This document shows positions 52,774-61,100 of a stretch of DNA of 64,000 nucleotides, piece by piece. The notes under the pieces are model-generated. The model was not told the DNA's origin and ran no database searches. It saw only the letters and a program-made list of their open reading frames with translations. Origin of the DNA: Paenibacillus_E allorhizoplanae (GTDB lineage Bacteria > Bacillota > Bacilli > Paenibacillales > NBRC-103111). The position numbers were made by a program, and so were the translations under genes. Each line of letters starts with the position of its first letter. The first letter of the stretch is position 1. The stretch lies in contig NZ_CAKMMW010000014.1 in NCBI RefSeq assembly GCF_927798215.1, positions 124,001-188,000 on the forward strand, in the 5' to 3' direction.

Positions 52774-53106
52774 CTAGTACCAAGGATAGTAAGGATAAAA
52801 TGGCCGGTAGTATGGGAAAGGTCTAAAGAACGGAAATCCAAAAAGAAGAAACGGAAAATGCTGCCGACGAAACCGGCGGTATCCATAACCAAACGGTTGT
52901 CTGTAGGGATCCGTTTCCCTTCCCTCGCCACCAACCTCTTCTGGAACTAACATCGTGACGCCTTCATTATCCATACCATCAATAATTCCCTCAATTTGTG
53001 ACCCATCTTTCATATGTGCAATAACATGGTAATTCATATATTTGTTACAATGTGCCTTTACGTCGCCACTTATGTGACTAGCTTGAATAGGATTCATTGC
53101 GGACAC
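52774..53106 (-). CDS. Small protein with LSm-like N-terminus and aromatic/proline-rich tail
   Basis: 110 residues. The N-terminal half (residues 10-55, HVIAHMKDGSQIEGIIDGMDNEGVTMLVPEE) resembles an LSm/SH3-like strand pattern. The C-terminal 40 residues are almost entirely Phe, Tyr, Pro, Arg and Trp (FPFFRPFPYYRPFYPYYPWY-like). Such tails occur on spore-coat and surface proteins of Bacillales, so a coat role is possible but unproven. It has a good GGAGGGAT ribosome site and divergent promoters with the MFS gene. Confidence 0.68.
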   Translation of the reverse strand: MSAMNPIQASHISGDVKAHCNKYMNYHVIAHMKDGSQIEGIIDGMDNEGVTMLVPEEVGGEGRETDPYRQPFGYGYRRFRRQHFPFLLFGFPFFRPFPYYRPFYPYYPWY

Positions 53107-53255
53107 GCCTATCCCTCCTTCTTTAACTATCCATAGGATATTCGCCCACTAAAAAACGGTTACAGCTTTTTTGCCTTTGCATATTCCTTTTGACGCCCAG
53201 TTAACAAAAGAACGATAATAGAGTTATCACTGATTAGAAAGGAGTCCTCGCTCCG

Positions 53256-54461
53256 ATGACAACTCGCGCTATTTCATCTTATCGCATCCCGCTCTTCTGT
53301 GCGGTCACAATGCTGTTCTGGATGTCGATGTACACAAGTGTTCCGATCATGGCGCCTTACGTAGAATTCCTCGGGGGAAGCCATCAACTGGCCGGCTGGA
53401 TTGTCGGTATGTACGGCATCTCGCAGATGCTCCTCCGCATACCCGTAGGCATTATGTCAGATCGCTTTCATAAAAGAAGGCTGTTCATCACCTTCGGTCT
53501 CCTCTTCACTGCCATTACGGGACTCGGTCTGTGGTTCACGCACGATTTTACATGGATCTTGATCCTCCGAGCACTTGCAGGGGCAGCTGCAGCGACTTGG
53601 GTTGATTTTACGGTACTATTCACAAGCTATTACAAGCATGAAGAGTCTACGAAGGCGATCGGTACGATCTCCTTTTTCAACTCACTCGGTCAGGTGCTGG
53701 GCATACTTAGTGCAGGCTGGGCAGCAGACAAGCTGGGTTGGGAATCCGTGTTCATTCTCGGCGCAATACTTGGTCTGTTAGGCATGATCGGTTCCTTCTT
53801 CCTCATCGAAAAAGTAGAGAAAGACGCGCCCAAAATCACCATGCGCGGAATCGGAAACGTGGCGACGGATCGCACACTTCTCTTTGTCTCTCTGCTCGCT
53901 ATCTTATCGCAGGTGTTGATATTTGCTACGGTGTTCGGTTTCACGCCGGTTTATGCGATGCAGCTTGGCGCAGATAAATTCTCGCTCTCCTTGCTTTCTT
54001 TATTCGCGAACGTTCCTGTTGCACTAGCCTCTTTATTCGGCGGAAGGCGTTGGGCGATGAAATATGGCGAGAAACGCATGGTTGTAGCCGGCTTCCTTCT
54101 TATGGGGATCTTCACCTTAACGGTGCCGTTCACCCATCATCTTTGGCTGCTCATGATTACACAGGCATTCGCCGGTTTTGGTCGCGGACTTTCATTTACC
54201 CTGCTCATGGGGATGAGCATTAAACATATGCCTGCGGATAAGCGAGCGACAGCAATGGGCTTTTTCCAAGCGATTTATGGACTCGGTATGTTCGTAGGGC
54301 CTGTCCTTATGGGCATCATCGGTGACTATTTCTCACTGAATGAGGGCTTTATTGTACTTGGCGTCCTCGGTGCCGGCAGTGCACTACTCGCCTATCTGTT
54401 CGTACAGAGCTCCGCTAAGAAACAGCCTCTGGGGACAAACAAACCTACAATAGCGCAATGA
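53256..54461 (+). CDS. MFS transporter
   Basis: 401 residues, 12 membrane helices, with the MFS loop motif after helix 2 (GIMSDRFHKRRLFIT) and its weaker repeat in the second half (SLFGGRRWAMKYGEKRMVV). The start follows AAAGGAG. The substrate is not predictable; an efflux role is common for this subgroup. It ends at a terminator copy that is duplicated 300 bases downstream. Confidence 0.88.
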   Translation: MTTRAISSYRIPLFCAVTMLFWMSMYTSVPIMAPYVEFLGGSHQLAGWIVGMYGISQMLLRIPVGIMSDRFHKRRLFITFGLLFTAITGLGLWFTHDFTWILILRALAGAAAATWVDFTVLFTSYYKHEESTKAIGTISFFNSLGQVLGILSAGWAADKLGWESVFILGAILGLLGMIGSFFLIEKVEKDAPKITMRGIGNVATDRTLLFVSLLAILSQVLIFATVFGFTPVYAMQLGADKFSLSLLSLFANVPVALASLFGGRRWAMKYGEKRMVVAGFLLMGIFTLTVPFTHHLWLLMITQAFAGFGRGLSFTLLMGMSIKHMPADKRATAMGFFQAIYGLGMFVGPVLMGIIGDYFSLNEGFIVLGVLGAGSALLAYLFVQSSAKKQPLGTNKPTIAQ

Positions 54462-54468
54462 TAGTTAA

Positions 54469-54493
54469 GAGCGAATCTCACGATTCGCTCTTT
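54469..54493 (+). terminator. Terminator of the MFS gene (duplicated unit, copy 1)
   Basis: AGAGCGAATC-tca-GATTCGCTCTTT. The surrounding 54445-54493 is repeated at 54754-54798 with a few changes. Confidence 0.8.
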
Positions 54494-54494
54494 G

Positions 54495-54665
54495 TTCACC
54501 CTGCCGCTCGGCATCAAGATTGCGCAGGTAACGATCGAGTACGAGATGAACTATGGCGTTGCGATGGCAGGTGCCGTCATTGCTACAATCCCTGTGCTTG
54601 CCGTCTTCATTTACTTCCAGAAAAATTTTACCCAAGGGATCACGATCGGTGCGATGAAAGGTTAA
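54495..54665 (+). pseudogene. C-terminal remnant of a sugar ABC transporter permease (MalG family)
   Basis: One open frame encodes FTLPLGIKIAQVTIEYEMNYG followed by VAMAGAVIATIPVLAVF and FTQGITIGAMKG, then TAA. This is the last ~56 residues of a CUT1 permease, including the final membrane helix and the family's GxxxGAxKG tail. There is no start codon or upstream coding part; it abuts the MFS terminator. It is a relic of a deleted or displaced gene and distinct from the permeases at 37.6-39.4 kb. Confidence 0.85.
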
Positions 54666-54866
54666 TTAATACTTGAAACGATCTACATGCATTCGTACAT
54701 CATCTGTGCGCGTTTTCTTTTTGAACTTGCTGAATGTCCGCTCCTGATTTAAACTACGATTGCGCAATGCTAAGAGTGAATCTCACGATTCACTCTTTTT
54801 TTTCATACATGTGCAGGGGTAAGATGGGTTGGCCTCGTCTATACATGCGGAGAGGAGGAGAAGCAT
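54666..54866. other. Spacer with terminator copy 2 and sigma-factor leader
   Basis: Contains the duplicated segment 54754-54798 and, at 54852-54860, the GAGGAGGAG ribosome site of the sigma gene. Nothing else was recognised. Confidence 0.5.
54765..54800 (+). terminator. Duplicated terminator, copy 2
   Basis: AGAGTGAATC-tca-GATTCACTCT followed by T8. It differs from copy 1 by a compensatory C/T-G/A pair change in the stem, so the structure is preserved. Confidence 0.82.
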
Positions 54867-55424
54867 ATTGAGGAGAACATACTAATTGATCGTATTCTTA
54901 AAGGCGATGAAGCGGCATTCCGTGAGTTAATTGCAAGGTACCGTCCGTATATTTTGCAGACGATCTCTGCTATTGTTCGTCATCAGAAGGACGCCGAAGA
55001 CTTGTCCCAAGAGGTTTGGACCCGCATCTACTTCTCCCTCCCTCGGTATGAAAAGAAAGGTCTGAAAACCTGGATGACCCGCATCGCTGTGAACCGGGCT
55101 ATTGATTTCAAACGCGCCACCAGTCGGCGCAAGGAGGACAGCGTCGCCGAATTCGAGGAGGCACTGTCTTCAGCAGGACCAGCGCCTCCAGAGCAGAGTG
55201 TGGAGCAGGAAGTGTTGATCAGAGAAACGACGGAATTCGTTCGTCACAAGCTCCATCAGATCCCAGCAAACTACCAAGATGTGTTATTGGCCTACTATAT
55301 TCATCAACAATCGTATCAAGATATTGCCGATGCTCAAGGCATTACAATCAAGACGGTCGAATCAAAGCTATACAGAGCCAAGATGTGGCTCCGAAATCAT
55401 TGGAAGGAGGAGGAGTTTCGATGA
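54867..55424 (+). CDS. ECF-type RNA polymerase sigma factor
   Basis: 185 residues if translation begins at ATT 54867. Region 2 (LIDRILKGDEAAFRELIARYRPYIL, DAEDLSQEVWTRIY, FKTWMTRIAVNRAIDFKR-like) and region 4 (LPANYQDVLLAYYIHQQSYQDIADAQGITIKTVESKLYRAK-like) are complete. No ATG, GTG or TTG occurs in frame before TTG 54954, and using that would delete the first part of region 2. A strong GAGGAGGAG lies six bases before the ATT, so a rare ATT start is the simplest reading. The stop overlaps the anti-sigma ATG. Confidence 0.85.
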   Translation: MEENILIDRILKGDEAAFRELIARYRPYILQTISAIVRHQKDAEDLSQEVWTRIYFSLPRYEKKGLKTWMTRIAVNRAIDFKRATSRRKEDSVAEFEEALSSAGPAPPEQSVEQEVLIRETTEFVRHKLHQIPANYQDVLLAYYIHQQSYQDIADAQGITIKTVESKLYRAKMWLRNHWKEEEFR

Positions 55425-55897
55425 AGGGTCATCATTTTAACCAACAAGCGTGGTTGCAGTATGTGGAGGAGCGTCTGCCGTTACAAGAACAAGAAGAGAT
55501 GGAAAGTCATCTATATCAATGTGAAGAGTGTCTAGCCAACTATATGCAGTGTGCGGAGCAAGTAATTGTCGTACCAGACATGGACGCTAAACAGACAACA
55601 GCCTATGTGAATGGCATTATAGCCCGAACGGTAGGAATGAAGCCTGCTTGGCATCGCTCGACCATATTCCACTATGGGGTTGCGGCTGCCGCGACGCTTG
55701 TGCTTGTGGCGACTGGCTTTTTCCATGGCTTATCACAGGAATTAGGAACGTTCAGTGCCTTCAAGCCCGCTCCTCCTCTAGAAGCGCCTGCCTCACTTAA
55801 AGCTCAAGTGCCGATATCGGATCAACTCATTCATAAAACACTAACATGGTTAGACACCTTACAAATTGAACACAAAAAAGGAGGCCTAGAGCCTTAA
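55421..55897 (+). CDS. Anti-sigma factor with ZAS-type zinc motif
   Basis: 158 residues from ATG 55421 (MKGHHFNQQAWLQYVEE), behind GGAGGAGG and overlapping the sigma stop by 4 bases (ATGA). The N-terminal cytoplasmic domain has the motif HLYQCEEC (HxxxCxxC), typical of zinc-binding anti-sigma proteins. One membrane helix (FHYGVAAAATLVLVATGFF, residues ~82-100) precedes a ~55-residue extracytoplasmic tail. It should hold the sigma factor at the membrane until a signal releases it. Confidence 0.88.
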   Translation: MKGHHFNQQAWLQYVEERLPLQEQEEMESHLYQCEECLANYMQCAEQVIVVPDMDAKQTTAYVNGIIARTVGMKPAWHRSTIFHYGVAAAATLVLVATGFFHGLSQELGTFSAFKPAPPLEAPASLKAQVPISDQLIHKTLTWLDTLQIEHKKGGLEP

Positions 55898-57060
55898 TGC
55901 CTACCAAAAGTAATCTTGTTGCATTCCTACTATCCTTCATACCCGGAGTGGGTCATTTGTATATGAACCGTACCATCCGCGGCTTGCTATATGGCTTCCT
56001 ATTCTTCGGACTATCTTTCCTACTCTTTTTAGGAATTGTGTCCCATGATGGCGATGAATTCGCCTTTCTGCTTATACCTATCGGGCTCACATGGATCATC
56101 AATATGGTCGATATGGTTATCTACTTATTGAACGCTCCAGCTCCAACGCCAATGCCATTTCCAACAACCTATCATCAACCGATGCCAGCTTATAATGGTC
56201 CTTATCCACCTGAGCAAGAGGTGGTGCCATCTTGGGATACCGCCTCCTATTATGCTCAACTTGCAGGAAGGCAAGAAAGATCTAAAGTTCTCATGCTCTC
56301 CTTCATTCCAGGTGTTGGCCATTTCTGGCTTGGTTTAATGCAAAGAGGCCTTACAGCCATGATCTCCTTCTTCGGAATAGCCATTCTCGTGTTCTTCATC
56401 GCCATTCTGACGCATAATGAAGGTTTTATCGTGTTCCTATTGGCGTTGCCAGTGCTCTGGTTTTACACCATGTTCGATGCGCTGAAGCAGCTAGATCGCA
56501 GACAAGCTGGGCTAGAGCTCATAGATCGCAGTATGTTTGAAGATTTCCAACGCGATGAACATGGACGCAAAAATCGGACCCTTGCCACGATTATCGCCAT
56601 TTTCCCCGGTGCGGCGCACCTGTACTTATCGATGACCAAACGCGGTATCCAGCTGATGGCTGTGTTTCTTTTTTCCATTTACGTGTTAGATGTGCTGCGA
56701 CTGTCCCTTTTCTTCTTTTTGATCCCGATTCTATGGTTCTTTAGCTTTTTTGATGCCCTGCAGAGTATTTCTAAGTATGAAAATGGGACTTTAACTGACA
56801 AGCCTCTCGTTGAAAACTGGACAGCCTACCAACGCTATATTGGCGCTGTTTTGATCGTTTTTGGCGGTTATTACATCTTCAGCGACGTCTTTGTGCAGTT
56901 TATGTATCAGTTCCTACCCGCTTCGCGGAATTACATCTATTTGATCAACAACTTCAGCCAAACCTTCATTGTCGCAGTGCTCCTCATCGGAGGTGGCATT
57001 CGATTAGTAATGAATCGGAAGCAACAAAACACCATAGACAACGAAAAAAAGAACCCCTAA
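55897..57060 (+). CDS. Polytopic membrane protein with three TM2-like repeats
   Basis: 387 residues; its ATG overlaps the anti-sigma TAA by one base. The motif F-I/F-P-G-x-x-H-x-Y/W-x5-R-G recurs at residues 14-29 (FIPGVGHLYMNRTIRG), 136-151 (FIPGVGHFWLGLMQRG) and 235-250 (IFPGAAHLYLSMTKRG). Each is followed by two membrane helices and an aspartate (MVDM, MFDA, FFDA). A Pro-rich linker (residues 80-112) separates repeats 1 and 2, and two further helices end the protein. It probably works with the sigma/anti-sigma pair in envelope sensing; the mechanism is unknown. Confidence 0.75.
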   Translation: MPTKSNLVAFLLSFIPGVGHLYMNRTIRGLLYGFLFFGLSFLLFLGIVSHDGDEFAFLLIPIGLTWIINMVDMVIYLLNAPAPTPMPFPTTYHQPMPAYNGPYPPEQEVVPSWDTASYYAQLAGRQERSKVLMLSFIPGVGHFWLGLMQRGLTAMISFFGIAILVFFIAILTHNEGFIVFLLALPVLWFYTMFDALKQLDRRQAGLELIDRSMFEDFQRDEHGRKNRTLATIIAIFPGAAHLYLSMTKRGIQLMAVFLFSIYVLDVLRLSLFFFLIPILWFFSFFDALQSISKYENGTLTDKPLVENWTAYQRYIGAVLIVFGGYYIFSDVFVQFMYQFLPASRNYIYLINNFSQTFIVAVLLIGGGIRLVMNRKQQNTIDNEKKNP

Positions 57061-57077
57061 GGGTTCTTTTTTCTGTC
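57041..57077 (+). terminator. Terminator of the sigma/anti-sigma operon
   Basis: AGAACCC-ctaa-GGGTTCT followed by T6. The stop codon of the membrane protein lies in the loop. Confidence 0.88.
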
Positions 57078-57329
57078 GGCATTGATGATATTTCTTTGAA
57101 CCTTGTTACTCATAAAACTTAAGTTAAATCTGCGTATAAAACACGGTAAGTGTCTTTAGCACATCGCCCTCCAGCCTGATTATAACAGGTAGAAAAGTCC
57201 TCTTTGCAACGGTTGTTTCGCTTTCGCTAATTGCTCCAACGGAACCACACCTCTCTGCTTGCCGACAATAATAGTATGACCGGTTTCCGTTTTTTTAATC
57301 ATGTTTTATTAAAAAAATTTCTTTGCCTA
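57078..57329. other. Gene-free spacer before sspP (convergent genes)
   Basis: About 250 bases with no gene seen. It contains an AT-rich inverted repeat TTTTTTTAAT / ATTAAAAAAA (57291-57318), possibly the terminator of the sspP unit. Confidence 0.45.
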
Positions 57330-57500
57330 TTATCCGCCGTGTCCATGCCCTTCCGCAGCGTGCCCACCATGATGATTCTGGTTCTTCACTTTCTTAGATC
57401 CAGACAACGGCTCCTGATTGCCACCCGCGTTGTTTCGGTTTTTTACATTGCCATTATTAATGAGATTGTCGCCTGCGGAATAGTTCTTAGGTTTAGACAT
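57330..57500 (-). CDS. sspP: Small acid-soluble spore protein P (SspP-like)
   Basis: 56 residues, hydrophilic. The segment EPLSGSKKVKNQNH is nearly identical to the core of B. subtilis SspP as I remember it (EPLSGSKKVKNRNH). The C-terminus is His/Gly-rich (HHGGHAAEGHGHGG). ATG 57500 follows GAGAGGATGAAG. It is the third gene in a run of three small minus-strand genes. It is a minor spore-core or coat protein by family. Confidence 0.85.
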   Translation of the reverse strand: MSKPKNYSAGDNLINNGNVKNRNNAGGNQEPLSGSKKVKNQNHHGGHAAEGHGHGG

Positions 57501-57518
57501 AGCTCTTCATCCTCTCTT

Positions 57519-57674
57519 TTACGAGTTTGTTCCTTCATGATTTAGAGCATCCTGATGCCGATGGTCATTGACCTTCTGCTGGATCTGCTGCGCATTATGC
57601 GCACCCACTGGATCGGCATCCAGATCTTTGGCCACATTTTGCAAATTTTTATCCGGACTCTTTTGCTTCGTCAT
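57519..57674 (-). CDS. Small hydrophilic protein, 51 residues
   Basis: Starts at ATG 57674, six bases after AAGGAGG (MTKQKSPDKNLQNVAKDL), and ends 18 bases before sspP. It is rich in Asp, Asn, Gln, His and Lys, with no cysteine or hydrophobic helix, a composition like small spore proteins. The family is not recognised. The tight spacing with sspP suggests coexpression in the forespore. Confidence 0.62.
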   Translation of the reverse strand: MTKQKSPDKNLQNVAKDLDADPVGAHNAQQIQQKVNDHRHQDALNHEGTNS

Positions 57675-57694
57675 CACGGTGTCCTCCTTCTTAC

Positions 57695-58042
57695 TTAAAC
57701 GTTGGTGACCTTCTGCAAGGCCTGTGCACATTCATGAATATGACGCACATAATCATCGATTAGCGACTGTACAACATCGCTGCGTTCGTCAATATGCGTC
57801 GTTCCCTGCTGTACATCCGTTAGCTCAACCTTCACTTCTCTGGCATCCACATACGTCACTTTAAAATCAAACGAATACCCGGTATGCCCCGCCGTCATAA
57901 TGTGCACGCGGATCGCATCCGCATCACCTTCATCTGCCCATACCCTTGTTTGATCGGCAGGCTGCAGGACCGTGGGCATGACGTTCATCCACTCTTTCAC
58001 GATTTCAGCTTGATTCACGCTAGGCTTATCTGATTTGCTCAT
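57695..58042 (-). CDS. Conserved-looking small protein, unknown family
   Basis: 115 residues from ATG 58042 (MSKSDKPSVNQAEIVKEW) after TGGAGGTG. Alternating strands (RVHIMTAGHTGYSFDFKVTYVDAREVKVELTDV) and a terminal helix (QSLIDDYVRHIHECAQALQ) suggest a compact alpha/beta fold. It has no signal or membrane segment. It lies 20 bases upstream of the 51-residue gene in the sspP unit. Confidence 0.65.
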   Translation of the reverse strand: MSKSDKPSVNQAEIVKEWMNVMPTVLQPADQTRVWADEGDADAIRVHIMTAGHTGYSFDFKVTYVDAREVKVELTDVQQGTTHIDERSDVVQSLIDDYVRHIHECAQALQKVTNV

Positions 58043-58096
58043 AGGTAACACCTCCACATGATTAAAATGCGGAAGCCGCACGTGTTTTATCCATGT

Positions 58097-58150
58097 AAAA
58101 AAACACCTACTCCCCAGCACGAATCAGATTCGTGCCGAGAGGTAAGTGCT
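58097..58150 (-). terminator. Intrinsic terminator of the large surface protein gene
   Basis: Minus-strand ACCTCTCGGCACGAA-tctga-TTCGTGCTGGGGAGTAGGT followed by T7, directly after the stop codon. Confidence 0.85.
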
Positions 58151-58162
58151 AATTGCATCATC

Positions 58163-61100
58163 TTATTTCACAATTTGCTGGTGGAGCATACCCAGCATCT
58201 TCACTGCTTCTTCACGCGAAGCAAAGTCCTTCGACGCAAATGTATTTCCGGATTTCCCGGAAATAATACCAGCCTGCTGCATCGCTCTCGCCGCGTCTAC
58301 GGCGAAGGCAGGAATCTCTGCACCATCTGCGAAAGGTGCAGCGCTCACCACTTGCGGCAAACTAAACTTCTGAAGCGCAGCGAACCTCGCGATCATCGTG
58401 ACCATTTGCTCACGCGAGATGTTAGCAGCAGGTGCGAATACACCCTCGCTTACACCGCTTGTAAGGCCGTTCTCAGCTGCCCATTGGACAGACTGGGCAT
58501 AATAGCTGTCCGCCTTCACATCGCGGAAAATAGACGATTTGTAGGCGCTAAGGTTCACGCCAGCCATGCGAGCCAGCATCAAGGTGAAATCTGCACGACT
58601 GATTTGGGCATTTGGGGAGAACTGGCCTTCTGCTGTTCCATTGATAATATTGCGAGCCGCTAGGTACGTGATATAGCTCTTAGCAAAGCTTGCTGACGTA
58701 TCACCGAACGCAACGGGTGTATAACCAACCGCATACTGCGAGAAGTGACTTACTTTGAATACCAGCGTGCCTGTAACCGCGTCGTAGTAGCTGTTCGAGA
58801 CTTTGACGAGCTCGCCATTATCAGCAATGTAAAAGGCTATAATGGCATTCGTATCTTCATTGGCCGTCGGTTTATACGGTACTTGAACCTCAACTGAACC
58901 TCCGTTGAAGGTGGAAACCGTTTTGCCTCCTGCTGTGATGGTGAAATCGAAAACAGGGCGGTCGCCAATAGCCGCTTTAACCGCATCACTATCTTTTGCT
59001 GTCATATGTTCGGTAACCGCAGTTAAATCCGCTTTAGCGATGGACAGAGATACTTCACCCGTCGTCGCAGTAGAGGTGATGGCAGCCAGCACATTTTTAT
59101 CCAATGTGACCGAGCCAATACCTAAGTCTAACTTGACTGCTGCAGTGGAGCTATCGGCAACCTTAACGAGTGATTCCGCAGGCAATTTAATGACCGCTTC
59201 TTTCGAAGTAGCATCTACAGTTGCTTTAATTTCAAGAATAGATGATTTCCCCGCTGATTCGGTCATCTGTTTCAAAGCATCCGTTACTTGCGCAAGCGTA
59301 AGGTTAGCCGTTGAGGTACCTTTGCTATCTTTGATAGTTGGGCTCGTAATCGTGGTTGTGTCTCCAATGGTTGTTGGTTGGCTAGGTTGTGTTGTTCCCG
59401 CTCCTGGACCGGAGGAAGATGTGCCGGAAGAAGATACCGTTATCGGTACTTCCGCTGTCGCATATCCATCAGGGCTTATAGCTGTAATTACCGCGGTACC
59501 CGTATCCACGGCTGACACTTGACCTTCTGAACTCACCGTTGCAACTGCTGTATTTGAAGATTTCCAAGTAATCGTACCTGCACCAACAGCATCTCCTGCA
59601 GCCGTCGTCACTGTTGCTGTGACCTTGCTTGCAGCTTCTCCCTTGGTAACAGAAAGTGCGGACCTACCTACACTAATCCGTTGCACATTGAGCTGATAGA
59701 CAGCAACCGTTCCTCCCACCTCATTAGCAACTAGAAGCAGTGGATTCCCATTCGGGCTAATCGCGGCAGGTATGAGATCGATTCCCTCTGGCCCCGTATC
59801 TGTATTCAGATTGTCCTTCGGTGTAAAAACACGTGAATTGGTATAATTCACGAACTTCGCATTCACTGGATCCGATACGTCATAGGTCATAATACCTCCG
59901 ACACGCTCGAGTCCCACGAAAGCAAGTGTTTTACTTCCCACTTTCCCTACTTTAACATCTTCGGGCTCTGGCCCTTTCTTCGAGCTGCGATCATCTAAAG
60001 CTGTTTTACTATTACTCGTGTTGAAATTGTTAGGAACGCGCTGTGCAGTCACTTTCTCAAATTCATTCCCACTGTCATAGACTTGAGCCATCGTGTTCGC
60101 TTGCCAGATTGAGAAAGAACGTCCGCCATAAAGATAAATACTATTCGACCCCATATCACTAGCTACTTCTACGCCGTCGTAAGTCGTCTTACCGGCCAAG
60201 AATTGAGCTGCAGGTGAATTAGGTGCCAAGTTGCCTTTCATCGCGCCAATCGTGCTTCCATTGAGTCTCACACCTGGCCACTCTGTGACATCTCCCTCAT
60301 TAGCAGAGAATACATAAGGAATGCCATTGATCGTTTGACTTGCAATCCCATCTGGCATGTACATCCCATAGAATGGGACATTTTCAAACTTAATCGCATT
60401 GTCCTTTACGAGATCCAAGGCATTACGCGCAAGGCTCAAATCCTTCAGTCCTAGCCCTTTAATCGAGATAACAGCTTTCGTTGCTAAATCAATCGTTCCA
60501 ATCGCGTTATTTTCTTGGAAGGATACATAGGCTTTGCTATTGTCTTCCGAAAGTGCGATATACTCAGGTTCCAAATCAAAAATTGCATCTTCCTTCTTGC
60601 CTTCACCTGTAATCTGTACGGGGTTAGAAGCACCACGAATATGAACGTTATTATCGATGACCGAAGGATCGGCAAATCTTAATTGTGTCACGCTATCCAT
60701 CATCGTATCAACGATGGTTATACTTCCCTCTGGATCTGTACCAGCAGTACGAGGCTCACCTTCATTCGCAGTTAAAATATATCTGCCATCCGTTGTGGAT
60801 TTAATCATATCAGGCTGAACACCTGCGTCGTACGTTTTCATTACGTTGCCATCATAATCCAGAACGACGATTTTACCAGCTTTTTTGGAATCTAACTCTT
60901 GCACAGATACGGATACTTTCTTGGTGGTCGTATTCACATCCACACTTGTCAGGTCACCATATAGGAAGACGTTATTTTCAACTAAATCTTTGACTTTAAT
61001 CGTTTTCTCTTTAACTAGGCCTTGCACAAGATCTAAACGAACGATATCTAAACTAGGTGGATTCCCGGATCCATTAACCAGATAGAACTTATTGTTATCT

